Positions 1 to 8,025 of a DNA stretch of 64,000 nucleotides are shown here, one piece after another. A model generated the notes under the pieces. It was not told where the DNA came from and searched no databases. It saw only the letters and a program-made list of their open reading frames with translations. Position numbers and translations under genes: made by a program. Where the stretch lies: the NCBI RefSeq assembly GCF_019837165.1, contig NZ_JAGYHC010000001.1:434001-498000 (forward strand). Reading direction: 5' to 3'. Each line of letters begins with the position of its first letter. Within the stretch, counting starts at the first letter, position 1. The stretch comes from Virgibacillus sp. NKC19-3. Lineage in GTDB: Bacteria; Bacillota; Bacilli; Bacillales; Amphibacillaceae.

Positions 1-378
1 TATTCCCGTATAAATAATCACAAAGTCAATCTCTGGTTCTAAAGGTTCCTGTATAATCACTTCTGATAAAGTATCACGTTTGAATGAATCTCTATCAAAC
101 ATCTGAAATCGGTAATGAATATTTCTGCTGGTTATGCTGTGGCGACTTTCTAATCGCATTCTAAATTTGAACGGTGGCTTTTTTACCTCCCGAATAATTT
201 CATCAATCAGGTTATCTATTTTTGAGTAAAATCGTGCTTTGGGATTGACAGTAAAATCTTTATATCGGTCAATGATAGTTTGATCACAATCTACTGTGAA
301 CTGGTCTGTATTTAAACAAAGGCAAAGGATACAGTTTTCAGTTGGTGTATGATAAACCTCCAATTTTTTAATATCCAT
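1..378 (-). CDS. ICE-borne protein of unknown function, 3' end outside window
   Basis: This is the N-terminal 126 codons of a gene that runs off the left edge. The ATG at 378 follows the stop of the coupling-protein gene by five bases, and a GGAG lies inside that gene's last codons, so the two are probably cotranscribed. The N-terminus carries a short Cys-rich stretch (C-I-L-C-L-C at about residues 16-21) and the rest is mixed charged sequence with no signal peptide. In Tn916 the gene after the coupling protein encodes the relaxase, but I see no relaxase motif in the visible part, so I leave the function open. Confidence 0.6.
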   Translation of the reverse strand, partial: MDIKKLEVYHTPTENCILCLCLNTDQFTVDCDQTIIDRYKDFTVNPKARFYSKIDNLIDEIIREVKKPPFKFRMRLESRHSITSRNIHYRFQMFDRDSFKRDTLSEVIIQEPLEPEIDFVIIYTGI

Positions 379-383
379 TTTTC

Positions 384-1763
384 TTATTTCTCCATTTCTT
401 GTTTTTCTGATGATGTTTTCCTTGCTTTTACAAGGGTTTCAATCGTCTGTAAAAAGTCATGATTTTTTGGTACAAGCGGCGTATAAAATTCACTGATGAC
501 ATTTTTCCCTGTATCGACATAACCCCTTCCCTTAATAGGCTTTAAGAAAAATTGCTTTTGCGTATCGCTGCCAAACATCATGCCAAAGCCCATTTCAGAC
601 ATACGTCCTAGAGCCACACGAAAATTAAAGTTGTCTCGAATTCCATCACTAAAATATTTTGCGTCGGGACGCTGACAGGCAAGAATTAAAAAGAAGCCAG
701 CTTGTCGTCCTAACATAACAATTTGTTTGAGTTTGTTGATAACTTCGGTACTTTCTCGACCTAACATATCCATCATTGCCACATACTCGTCAAAGATAAG
801 AAAATTAGCAGGTAAGCCCAAATAGGCATAGTTTTCTCCTGTTTTATAGTTGGGATGTTGTTTCATTGTCTCACTACGAGCTACCATATCTTCGTAAAAT
901 TGATTGATACAGGCGAGCATATCCTCCTTACGGTAATAGACATTGTCCATAACGGTGTTTAAGTCTGCCAAATCGGCATTTTTAGGGTCAAGAATATAGA
1001 GGTTTGCTTTCGTATGAAGCAAAGATTCAATAAGCGTGAGAATGAAATAAGATTTCCCACCGCCAGTACCCCCAGCGATAAGCATATGAGGAAGAGAATC
1101 ATATTCCCAATAGACAGATTCCATCAATTTCACACGCCCATCTTGAACCGCCACATCTTCAATGCTAATTCGATTACCGATAGTATCATAAAGCAGGACA
1201 TACTCCACGTAAGAATCTTTCAATGTTTTTTCCACTAATTCGCAATACAAGCCTGTTTCCAGTTTGTTTTCTAGGTGCAATAGCTGGTCTTGATATTTTC
1301 CGAGCGTAATTTCTACATGAATGTGAATCAGCCCATCTTTTAGCCGATAATACATTTTGGGAAAGTGCTGGATTCGCTTTTTCGTTTTGGTGCTAGGTAA
1401 ATCTTTAAAAAATCCTTCGTGCTGTGTTTCCTCGGTTTCATACCAATTGTTTTCTAAAATCATCTTCGCCAGCTTTTGTCGGTGATAAAGCTGTTTCACC
1501 GTATCATAGCGATAACGGTAGGAGAGAAAACCAGCTAACAGGCATACAAAAAGGGCAGTGAGTACACTATCCCAAAAATATGGTGTATGAAGTTGGGAGA
1601 AAAACATATCTAGCTGAAATGTTTGCCAGTCCATTGTTACAAGGGGCTTCCAGTAAAAAGGCAGTAGAACGAAAAGAAATACGCCTAGTAATGAACGAGT
1701 GAAAACGTGAGAAACTAAGTGCTTATCTTTTTCTTTGATTCGTTTTCCTTTGAATTTGAAAAT
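384..1763 (-). CDS. FtsK/SpoIIIE-type conjugation coupling protein (Tn916 Orf21-like)
   Basis: The product is the DNA-pumping ATPase of a Tn916-family element and should sit in the membrane, linking the relaxosome to the transfer channel. Walker A (GGTGGGKS) is at about residues 231-238, Walker B (FLIFDEY) follows, and the FtsK-type run after it (GRQAGFF, CQRPDAKY) is intact. The first ATG is at 1634, but the frame stays open upstream to a TAG at 1779-1781. The 43 extra codons encode a further membrane segment that matches my memory of Orf21 (about 460 residues). That extension has no ATG, GTG or TTG. AAAGGAGG lies seven bases before an ATT at 1763, so an ATT start giving 459 residues is likely; the conservative alternative is 1634. 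Confidence 0.9.
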   Translation of the reverse strand: MFKFKGKRIKEKDKHLVSHVFTRSLLGVFLFVLLPFYWKPLVTMDWQTFQLDMFFSQLHTPYFWDSVLTALFVCLLAGFLSYRYRYDTVKQLYHRQKLAKMILENNWYETEETQHEGFFKDLPSTKTKKRIQHFPKMYYRLKDGLIHIHVEITLGKYQDQLLHLENKLETGLYCELVEKTLKDSYVEYVLLYDTIGNRISIEDVAVQDGRVKLMESVYWEYDSLPHMLIAGGTGGGKSYFILTLIESLLHTKANLYILDPKNADLADLNTVMDNVYYRKEDMLACINQFYEDMVARSETMKQHPNYKTGENYAYLGLPANFLIFDEYVAMMDMLGRESTEVINKLKQIVMLGRQAGFFLILACQRPDAKYFSDGIRDNFNFRVALGRMSEMGFGMMFGSDTQKQFFLKPIKGRGYVDTGKNVISEFYTPLVPKNHDFLQTIETLVKARKTSSEKQEMEK

Positions 1764-1857
1764 AGTGAATCCTCCTTTCTAGTCAAAGAAAACAAAAAGA
1801 TAATCTATCGACACTGGGGGAGTTCTCTCATAGAAAATGATATGGACTTGCTTTTCC

Positions 1858-2064
1858 TTAATCTTCTGTTCTATATCTAATAATTGGTACTTGCTTCACT
1901 TTATTTCCAGTCTTACGTCTTTCTAATGCAAATACCATGTCTGGTGTGCGTTGAAAATAACCTGTTCCTTTGAGATAACTCACTCCACATTTGCAGTGAT
2001 AAAGCCCGATAAATTGTTGTTTCATTTTTTTGCCACATTCAGGGCAACGTCTTTGGTTCGCCAT
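1858..2064 (-). CDS. small zinc-ribbon protein of the conjugative element
   Basis: A 68-residue protein with an N-terminal zinc-ribbon-like pair, CPECGKK at about residues 8-14 and CKCG at 29-32, followed by a basic tail. Four cysteines in two CxxC/CxC knuckles suggest one structural zinc and nucleic-acid or protein binding. The start is supported by TAGGAGG about seven bases upstream. It lies between the Mom-like gene and the coupling-protein gene on the same strand, so it is probably carried and expressed with the conjugation module. I do not recognise a named family. Confidence 0.65.
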   Translation of the reverse strand: MANQRRCPECGKKMKQQFIGLYHCKCGVSYLKGTGYFQRTPDMVFALERRKTGNKVKQVPIIRYRTED

Positions 2065-2199
2065 CTATCGTTACCTCCTATTCATATCCATTTCTAATCC
2101 GTCATCTTATGAGGAATAGTATAGTCTGTTTTTACAGCAGCAGCAATTTAGATGAACATATCAAAGAATGAAATAGGATAGATAATAAATATCGTTTTA

Positions 2200-2979
2200 T
2201 CATGAATGCACATTTTGGGTATTGTAGAAAAAAGTTTGTCTATCAAAAGTGGGGTGCGGAATCTTTTCATATTTCCGATAACCAACCCGTTTTTCAAAGC
2301 GTAAATCTTTATCTTTGGGATAATTCTGTCTCTGATACGGATAGGCTTCTAACAGTTTTTGTGCTTCTTTTGTCAAAGGATAAAGGAAGCGAAACATACG
2401 CCCATTGATTTTCTCAATCCCTTTATACTCACAAAACTCTTGCGTAAGCCAATGTTTTTTTGACACATTTTCAAAACGAGCATTTTCTTCCAGCAAGATC
2501 CTAGCACTACGAGGGTGTATCTTTTCATGTGTCCAACTGTCACGATAAACACTGGTCTTGAAATATCCGCAATAGAAAAAATTTGACGCTTGATAAACAT
2601 ATCCGCATTTTCCTTCGATACCGTCCGCCAACGTATACAAAAAAAGACAGTCGGTATAATCTCTTAACCACTTAATCAGCGTGGATAGAGTTCGACTGCC
2701 AAAATAATTATTTTGATTCATTTCTGGAAGAAAACACATCTTGCCAATTTCCAAGTAGTCTTTTGTTTTTAGGTTGTGGTCAGGAAAGAGTTTGCGAATA
2801 GTCTGTAAGGGCTGTGTACCCCAACCTAATTCTACAACACCTAATAGTTTTTCTTTTGAGAAAACCCCTAAGAAGTATTTACATAGTTTAGGCATTATCT
2901 TGGAGTAATGATATTTCCGAATAAAGAAAACTGCTTCATCTTTTGGTATTTCCTTGATAATAAGTGTCGTTTTTTTCAT
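2200..2979 (-). CDS. Mom-like GNAT-fold DNA modification protein
   Basis: The 259-residue product resembles the Mom family of phage Mu, which converts adenine in DNA to an N6-modified form and so protects it from restriction enzymes. Visible family signatures are the N-terminal KYHYSK (His24, Tyr25, Ser26), which matches the H-Y-S motif of Mom proteins, and a central GYVYQASNFFYCG, the acetyltransferase-like signature of that family. It sits between a DUF961 gene (nine-base gap) and the zinc-ribbon gene on the conjugative element. Tn916 itself carries the anti-restriction protein ArdA elsewhere, so a protective role during transfer is plausible. The family call is from motif recognition; the exact chemistry is inferred. 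Confidence 0.72.
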   Translation of the reverse strand: MKKTTLIIKEIPKDEAVFFIRKYHYSKIMPKLCKYFLGVFSKEKLLGVVELGWGTQPLQTIRKLFPDHNLKTKDYLEIGKMCFLPEMNQNNYFGSRTLSTLIKWLRDYTDCLFLYTLADGIEGKCGYVYQASNFFYCGYFKTSVYRDSWTHEKIHPRSARILLEENARFENVSKKHWLTQEFCEYKGIEKINGRMFRFLYPLTKEAQKLLEAYPYQRQNYPKDKDLRFEKRVGYRKYEKIPHPTFDRQTFFYNTQNVHS

Positions 2980-2988
2980 AAGCGATTC

Positions 2989-3366
2989 CTATTTCTCATT
3001 TTCTATTGGCTCTTTTTTTGGCTTTTGGGGAGGTTTTTGTTGTCCTTTTAATACAACATCATCCGCTTTTATATACCAGTCTACGTCTGCCCCTCGAAAA
3101 GTTGCGGTAGATACGGTATCTGCCACTGGATTGATTAATTCTACTTCTGCGTTGTAATCAAAGTCCTTTAGTGGAACAGAAGCAGGAATACTCACTTGAA
3201 TCATGCGTCCTTGTTCTCTTGACTTTAAATCATAAGTGCGTTCTTTGACTTCTGTTGATACCGTACCATCTTCATTTTGAAGAAATACTTCCCTTCGTAA
3301 AGCGGAAAACTTTAATAATCCAAATGTCTTATCTTTATCAATGACAATACCTTGTGCCAATCTCAT
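2989..3366 (-). CDS. DUF961 family protein (Tn916 Orf22/YdcP-like)
   Basis: A 125-residue DUF961 protein of the kind that opens the conjugation operon of Tn916 and ICEBs1. Visible features are the N-terminal 'MRLAQGIVIDKDKTFG' type start, the charged central region and a Pro/Lys-rich acidic tail after about residue 108. No signal peptide or membrane segment is seen. AGGAGG precedes the ATG by about eight bases. The gene follows a second DUF961 gene by 12 bases in the same direction, reproducing the orf23-orf22 order of Tn916. The biochemical role of DUF961 proteins is not settled; they are needed for or associated with element transfer. Confidence 0.85.
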   Translation of the reverse strand: MRLAQGIVIDKDKTFGLLKFSALRREVFLQNEDGTVSTEVKERTYDLKSREQGRMIQVSIPASVPLKDFDYNAEVELINPVADTVSTATFRGADVDWYIKADDVVLKGQQKPPQKPKKEPIENEK

Positions 3367-3378
3367 ATTTGTTTCCTC

Positions 3379-3696
3379 CTATCCTTTTATCATGTCGTCA
3401 GCATGTAAGATATAATTTGTAAAACCACGATCCCCAATTTTATAACCTTCTGCGATAATTCTGGCATTATCTAATTTAACTTTATCTTCATGATTGAAAA
3501 ATTTTTCCCCAGCTTCGTTAGGGAGAACGACCTCAATATCATCTGCTCGCTGAACATTGGAGTACAGATTATAGCTACGAGACAGTGTCGTCATGCGACC
3601 ATTGATTCGTCGTTGTTCAACTTTTCCTTCTCCTGCATACTCTAAGTTGCCAAACGTTTTTTCCATGTTGGGAATGACATATTTTAATTCCATCAT
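3379..3696 (-). CDS. DUF961 family protein (Tn916 Orf23-like)
   Basis: A 105-residue DUF961 protein, the first large gene of the conjugation operon. The motif order MELKYVIPNMEKTFGNLEY, then NGRMTTLSRSYNLYS, is what I expect of Tn916 Orf23. Two adjacent ATG codons lie at 3696 and 3693, after AAGAGG, and either could serve as start. It is paralogous to the next gene, sharing the 'KTFG' N-terminal motif and the C-terminal 'DY/NYILHADD' type end. Its place next to the element terminus fits the Tn916 layout. Confidence 0.85.
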   Translation of the reverse strand: MMELKYVIPNMEKTFGNLEYAGEGKVEQRRINGRMTTLSRSYNLYSNVQRADDIEVVLPNEAGEKFFNHEDKVKLDNARIIAEGYKIGDRGFTNYILHADDMIKG

Positions 3697-3800
3697 ATAA
3701 ACCTCTTTTCTTGTTTTTAATTTTCCTTATCAATCAATAGAAGAAACACAGATAGAAGGGAGGGGAACGAGAGTAAAACTTCTGCATGAGTAATCACTCC

Positions 3801-3995
3801 TTATGCGTCTTGAAATCGGTAATCGACACGCCCGTAAATGACACACCAAAATACAACCATTGTTTCTCCTGCTTTATCACGAACCAATTTTCCATGAAGA
3901 AAAAAGGGATAATCCTCAATTTCAACCTCATTCCATACAAAATGATCTGCAATCCATTCCATTACCTTATCTTCGTATATTTCCTGTTCATTCAA
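3801..3995 (-). CDS. small acidic protein at the element end, TTG start
   Basis: An open frame runs from 4088, but its first part overlaps a rho-independent terminator (4035-4063) facing the same way, so translation is unlikely to begin there. AAAGGAG at about 4005-4011 precedes a TTG at 3995 by about nine bases, giving a 64-residue protein rich in acidic and aromatic residues. An internal ATG at 4016 is an alternative (71 residues). It occupies the position of the short gene at the left end of Tn916 (orf24-like). I do not recognise a domain. Confidence 0.5.
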   Translation of the reverse strand: MNEQEIYEDKVMEWIADHFVWNEVEIEDYPFFLHGKLVRDKAGETMVVFWCVIYGRVDYRFQDA

Positions 3996-4034
3996 AGAAA
4001 CGAATCTCCTTTCCATTGTTTTAATGGAGAACAC

Positions 4035-4063
4035 AAAAATAGACACCTCAATTTTGAAGTGTC
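4035..4063 (-). terminator. rho-independent terminator at element end
   Basis: On the minus strand GACACTTCA and TGAGGTGTC form a nine-base stem with one G-U pair around a four-base loop, followed by TATTTTTGTG. It would stop transcription entering the element from outside before the conjugation genes. Confidence 0.7.
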
Positions 4064-4154
4064 CATCTATTACATATTCAGTTTTCAAAATGGGAGTATC
4101 TTTTACTTTTCTTCACTTTTCTAGGATATTTCGTCGTATCAAGACTCATCCAAA

Positions 4155-4175
4155 AGTAGTAAATTAGTGGTAAAA
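4155..4175 (+). promoter_or_regulatory. two arm-type (DR-2-like) integrase binding sites
   Basis: AGTAGTAAATT at 4155 and AGTGGTAAAA at 4166 are direct repeats exactly 11 bases (one helical turn) apart. The first matches, from memory, the core of the DR-2 site bound by the N-terminal domain of Tn916 integrase. They lie just outside the last element gene, where such sites sit in Tn916. Confidence 0.55.
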
Positions 4176-4229
4176 TGGATTAACTAATCTTTGAATAGCA
4201 TTTGTAAATCCAGTGTTTATGCGGATAAT

Positions 4230-4262
4230 CTGATTTTTACACTTTTTTAGTATAAAAATCAG
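4230..4262. repeat. T-tract/A-tract inverted repeat, candidate element terminus
   Basis: CTGATTTTTA (4230-4239) is repeated inverted as TAAAAATCAG (4253-4262) around a T-rich 13-base centre. Tn916-type elements insert at bent sites with a T-tract and an A-tract, so this is the best candidate for the element/chromosome junction, between the integrase-type sites and the YxeA gene. A second small hairpin (TTCCGT/ACGGAA, GAAA loop) lies at 4272-4287. The exact junction cannot be fixed without the other end. Confidence 0.4.
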
Positions 4263-4361
4263 CCTGTTTCTTTCCGTGAAAACGGAATTAGCTCTAAAAT
4301 TGTTTCGGCAGGTATTCCTATTTACTGCTAATCGCCAATTTTGTAGTTTATTGTTTTGAAT

Positions 4362-4689
4362 TTATTGTTTTGCTTGTGACGGTAATTCCTCGAACGAAAC
4401 TTCTTCCCATGTTTTAACATAATCCCCCTTGGCATACACTTTTATATAGGCTTCCTTTTTCAGTTTATCCCCAGCTGAAAAAGGTTTTCTCATCACCTTT
4501 CGCGGTAAGGCCCGTTAACGTATAATCATATCGATCTTGCGTGTCATCCGGAACGTGATCAATTTGTACATAAACAGGTTCTTCAGCAATAAAAGGATTG
4601 ATAAAGTCCTTTAGCTCTTGCGATAGAAACATAAAGCTAACACTACCTAGTATGATCAAAATAACGAAAGCACCTAATATCTTTTTCAT
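4362..4689 (-). pseudogene. YxeA family (DUF1093) secreted protein, frameshifted
   Basis: The first 74 codons give an N-terminal membrane or signal segment followed by a YxeA-like region (VYVQIDHVPD, YDYTLTGLTAKGDEK) and then stop early. In the other frame the expected C-terminus continues (FSAGDKLKKEAYIKVYAKG to SQAKQ, stop at 4362). Removing one T from the five-T run near 4487 restores one frame of about 114 residues, the usual YxeA length. YxeA proteins often accompany peptide-resistance ABC exporters, as here. It could be a true mutation or a base-call error; the gene lies within about 100 bases of the conjugative element end. Confidence 0.75.
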
Positions 4690-4728
4690 ATCTCTAACAT
4701 CCTTTCCGTTTTTTGGGAAGTTGTCTCA

Positions 4729-5466
4729 TTATGCAAAATCTCGCTTTTTAAATGTAGCTATGCCAATCAATGTAATGACAAGAAACAGTCCTAGTACAAG
4801 CATATAAAATACCATATAAGATGGAATAGGTGATTCATCTGCTGGAGACATTGCTAACATTGGTTGCGCCCACGGATAAAATTGTCCGAAAGAGGAATTC
4901 GCTATAAGTAATGCTGGCAATGATAATCCAATATTCAATGCTAAAGGAGCTCCAAAACTGCTCCAATAGATAGAAGCTAAGATTTGTATCGCAGCAAGGG
5001 GCAAAGAAGCTAGCCATCCTTTCGTAATGAAACCTAATAAAGCCATCCAAGGGATATCATTGGATATATCCGTTATCATTCCGGCTGCAACGAAAAATAG
5101 GAATAACAATACTTGTGTCAATGCCAATAATAGACATACGATAATCAATTTGGATATATAAATGTGAGATCTCTTTATGGGGAACGACAGTAATTGTTTC
5201 CAGCCGTTTCCGACATGTTCTGTTCTACAAACAAGCGCGGCATACACACCAGTTAAAATTGGAAATATCAAGGGTGAATAGAAGATTTGAACTTGGGTCC
5301 AAGCTTCAAGCCATCCATTACCCCCTTCATCCATAAATACATCATAATTAAAATAAAAATTTCCAAGTGCAAAAATAACACCTAAAACCGGTCCGATTAA
5401 TACCAACAGCCATAACTTTGAACGCCTTGTTTTCATCAATTCAACAAGGAGCAAATCTTTTAGCAT
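4729..5466 (-). CDS. LanG-type ABC exporter permease (antimicrobial-peptide immunity)
   Basis: A 245-residue ABC-2-type membrane protein with about six hydrophobic segments and an N-terminal 'LVELMKTRRSKLW' cytoplasmic start typical of lantibiotic-immunity permeases of the LanE/LanG class. GGAGG lies nine bases before the ATG at 5466, which I prefer over the upstream start at 5517 because that one overlaps the preceding gene. It is the second of two permeases downstream of an ATPase, 13 bases after the first. The three should form one exporter that removes membrane-active peptides such as lantibiotics. Confidence 0.82.
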   Translation of the reverse strand: MLKDLLLVELMKTRRSKLWLLVLIGPVLGVIFALGNFYFNYDVFMDEGGNGWLEAWTQVQIFYSPLIFPILTGVYAALVCRTEHVGNGWKQLLSFPIKRSHIYISKLIIVCLLLALTQVLLFLFFVAAGMITDISNDIPWMALLGFITKGWLASLPLAAIQILASIYWSSFGAPLALNIGLSLPALLIANSSFGQFYPWAQPMLAMSPADESPIPSYMVFYMLVLGLFLVITLIGIATFKKRDFA

Positions 5467-5479
5467 CTTGCTTTCCCTC

Positions 5480-6241
5480 CTACTGAACTTCTTTTTGTGA
5501 AAAGACTCTTCCGCCAAGTGATAATAATATAAGCCCCAATAAGCAACTTAAAAATAATACCATCCATAAATCAGGATTAAGCATTAACGTTTCGGAGCTA
5601 TAATCCATTCTCACCGTTGATGCATTTAACGGATAAGCCCATGGTAGCCATTGCGTCACAGGACTCAATGCAAAAAACAAACCGCCCATCGTTGAAATAG
5701 CGCCTATCGCTATGGAGAAAGCTTGGTTTTTAATCATCAACGATAGCCATAACTGAATCGCCATGATTGGAATGGCTGCAATATAAGGGAAAAAACTGTC
5801 CCCAATAATCTTCACCCAAGGGATTTCGGTATTGAAATTAAACATGGTTCCAAACAGGAACATTCCAACCATTAGCAATACCCCCGATAGTAAACTCCCG
5901 CTAAACAGCAATAAGAACTTACTAAAAAACACCTTTATTCGTGAAATAGGGAGGGTAAATGTTTGTTTCCAGGCATCTGCTTGATGTTCGATGTTAGATA
6001 TCACTGATGCAGCAACGGTTATACCAATCGGTATAGCCAAACATAGAAAGGCTTGTTTATCATAGAGTAACATATGCCACATGTCCGTATTTTGATCATT
6101 TGCTTGAGAAGTCAACGTCTCTGAGCGAAATAAAAAATTGGCTATTTCATATAGAATGGTCAATGCCGGTACAAGAAATAAAACTAACCCTAATACGGTT
6201 CTTTTTGATTTAAGAACATCGGAGATAACCATTTTTTTCAT
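5480..6241 (-). CDS. LanE-type ABC exporter permease (antimicrobial-peptide immunity)
   Basis: A 253-residue membrane protein with six predicted hydrophobic stretches and the N-terminal SDVLKSKRT motif of the ABC-2 immunity permeases. The ATG overlaps the stop of the ATPase gene (TAATG), and GGAGGGGAG inside the ATPase gene serves as ribosome site, which indicates translational coupling. It is homologous to the next permease: both carry a 'HxADAWKQ' or 'HVGNGWKQ' motif followed by SFPIKR or TLPISR. It probably heterodimerises with that permease in the LanFEG exporter. Confidence 0.82.
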   Translation of the reverse strand: MKKMVISDVLKSKRTVLGLVLFLVPALTILYEIANFLFRSETLTSQANDQNTDMWHMLLYDKQAFLCLAIPIGITVAASVISNIEHQADAWKQTFTLPISRIKVFFSKFLLLFSGSLLSGVLLMVGMFLFGTMFNFNTEIPWVKIIGDSFFPYIAAIPIMAIQLWLSLMIKNQAFSIAIGAISTMGGLFFALSPVTQWLPWAYPLNASTVRMDYSSETLMLNPDLWMVLFLSCLLGLILLSLGGRVFSQKEVQ

Positions 6242-7155
6242 TACAAACTCCCCTCCTTGCCGGTTAGTTCCAGGAAGATATCTTCCAAGGAAGGTTTGAT
6301 TTCTTCCAACCGATAAATCGGTATTCCCTCTTTTACGAGATAATGATTTAAGTCAGACACGATACCAGGGTTCGTTTCATCTATCCACAGGTGATTGTCC
6401 TTCATTTCAGGTTCTATTCCTTTTTGTTTCAACATGTCAAAAGCGGTTGGCACGTCAGCTGTAGCGATTCTAAGCCGCGGTTTGCTTTTCTGACGGAGTT
6501 TTCTAATATCATCTTGAAAAATGAGCTTGCCATTTGTAATAATACCGACTTGTGTTGCCATCTGGTCAATTTCATTTAACAGATGACTCGAAACAACAAC
6601 AGACATCCCGTACTTTTGTGGCAGTGTTTTAATTAATTCCCTGATTTCTTGAATGCCGGAAGGATCTAATCCATTTGTAGGCTCATCCAATAGTAAAAGG
6701 TCCGGTTTAGATAAAAGGGCCGTTGCGATTCCTAAACGTTGCTTCATTCCTAATGAATACTCCCTGGTAAGTTGATTGGCAACCTTTGTCAACCGAACCG
6801 TCGATAAGACTTCCGAAATCCGTTCGGCCGGGGCGCCTATCAATCTTCGAACAGCCTCTAAATTTTCCTGGCCGGTTAAATGACCGTAGTGGGAGGGAGA
6901 TTCCACAAGCGAACCGATTCGTTGTAGTATTTCCAACCGGTTTTGGGCAAAATCTTTTCCGAAAATAGTTATCCCTCCGGAAGTGGGTTTGATTAACCCG
7001 AGTAACATGCGAATCGTTGTTGTTTTCCCAGCTCCATTTGGACCAAGAAAGCCATAAATCTCTCCTTTTTTCACTTCCATATTTAATTGACCTACCGAAA
7101 CCTGTTTCCCATATTTTCGCGTTAGATTTTGCGTTTTGATAATGGTTTCTATCAT
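6241..7155 (-). CDS. LanF-type ABC exporter ATPase (antimicrobial-peptide immunity)
   Basis: The 304-residue ATPase has Walker A GPNGAGKT (about residues 43-50), the signature YSLGMKQR, Walker B LLLLDEP and the His switch in VVSSHLLNE. The C-terminal 90 residues are the usual extension of bacitracin/lantibiotic-type ATPases. I choose ATG 7155 because GAGGTGAT lies five bases upstream; the ATG at 7185 lacks a site. The operon ATPase-permease-permease-YxeA is divergent from a response regulator/kinase pair, as in SpaFEG- or CprABC-like systems. Tandem direct repeats at 7212-7230 are a likely regulator site. Confidence 0.88.
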   Translation of the reverse strand: MIETIIKTQNLTRKYGKQVSVGQLNMEVKKGEIYGFLGPNGAGKTTTIRMLLGLIKPTSGGITIFGKDFAQNRLEILQRIGSLVESPSHYGHLTGQENLEAVRRLIGAPAERISEVLSTVRLTKVANQLTREYSLGMKQRLGIATALLSKPDLLLLDEPTNGLDPSGIQEIRELIKTLPQKYGMSVVVSSHLLNEIDQMATQVGIITNGKLIFQDDIRKLRQKSKPRLRIATADVPTAFDMLKQKGIEPEMKDNHLWIDETNPGIVSDLNHYLVKEGIPIYRLEEIKPSLEDIFLELTGKEGSL

Positions 7156-7211
7156 TTTTATCACCTCAATTGTCATCCTATCCATTTCATCTAAACTGAC
7201 AACAAACGCAA

Positions 7212-7230
7212 GATTAACTCTGGATTAACT
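7212..7230. promoter_or_regulatory. tandem direct repeats, probable response-regulator box
   Basis: GATTAACT occurs twice with an 11-base period (7212-7219 and 7223-7230), about 57 bases upstream of the exporter ATPase start and between the divergent regulator and exporter genes. One-turn-spaced direct repeats are the usual target of OmpR-type dimers. Confidence 0.55.
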
Positions 7231-7305
7231 TTTCGTATTTCATGAAAAAACCATTTGGATTTTTGATAAAATGGGGGCAGTGTAAATGAGTGGAGGGTAA
7301 AAATC

Positions 7306-8025
7306 ATGATGGAGTCAAACATACTTCTCGTAGATGATGATCAACACATTTTAGATCTGCTTTACCTTACCTTAGAGAGGGAGCAATTTAAAAACATCTA
7401 TACTGCTACTACCGGAGAGGAAGCCCTTAATCTGTGTAGATCTATCCAGCCAAGTCTTATTGTATTAGATATCATGTTGCCTGATTTTGATGGTTTCTCC
7501 TTGTGCAAAGAGATGCGAGTCTTTACACAAGTGCCTATTTTATTCTTAACTGCAAAAACAACTGATTTGGATAAATTGTCCGGATTTAGTTTCGGCGGAG
7601 ATGATTATATCACCAAACCATTCAATCCTTTGGAAGTTGCCGCCCGTATTAAAGCACAACTGAATAGGCAACAATTAGTATTGCAAAATCAACCCTCTAA
7701 AAATACGATGTACGATTTTGAACGTTTTCAAATTCACGAAAAGTATGGACAACTTATTGTTAATGGGGAATCAATAATATGCCCAGCCAAAGAATTTCAA
7801 CTGTTGCTTTTGATGGCTAAACATCCAAACCAAATTTTCAGCAGAAGACAGCTGTATGAAAGAATTTGGGGAGAAGATAGCTTGGGTGAAGACAGCACAG
7901 TTATTGTCCATATTCGGCGACTTCGCAAAAAAATTGAAAAAGATCCGAGCAATCCATGCTATTTAATAACTGTTCGTGGACTTGGTTATAAATTAGTCAA
8001 ATCAAATGGTAGGGATAAATTATGA
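7306..8025 (+). CDS. OmpR-family response regulator of the peptide exporter
   Basis: A 239-residue regulator with an N-terminal receiver domain (acidic pocket VDDD, phospho-acceptor Asp55 in VLDIMLPD, Lys in TKPFNP) and a C-terminal winged helix (residues about 135-235, ending ITVRGLGYKLV). GGAGGG lies about ten bases before the ATG. It is divergent from the LanFEG-type operon and overlaps the sensor kinase gene by four bases (ATGA). It probably switches on the exporter on exposure to a cell-envelope peptide. Confidence 0.92.
   Translation: MMESNILLVDDDQHILDLLYLTLEREQFKNIYTATTGEEALNLCRSIQPSLIVLDIMLPDFDGFSLCKEMRVFTQVPILFLTAKTTDLDKLSGFSFGGDDYITKPFNPLEVAARIKAQLNRQQLVLQNQPSKNTMYDFERFQIHEKYGQLIVNGESIICPAKEFQLLLLMAKHPNQIFSRRQLYERIWGEDSLGEDSTVIVHIRRLRKKIEKDPSNPCYLITVRGLGYKLVKSNGRDKL

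Noticed and set aside
1014-1238. Plus-strand frame inside the coupling-protein gene
   Set aside because: It overlaps the Walker A-coding region of a clear gene and has no motif or ribosome site.
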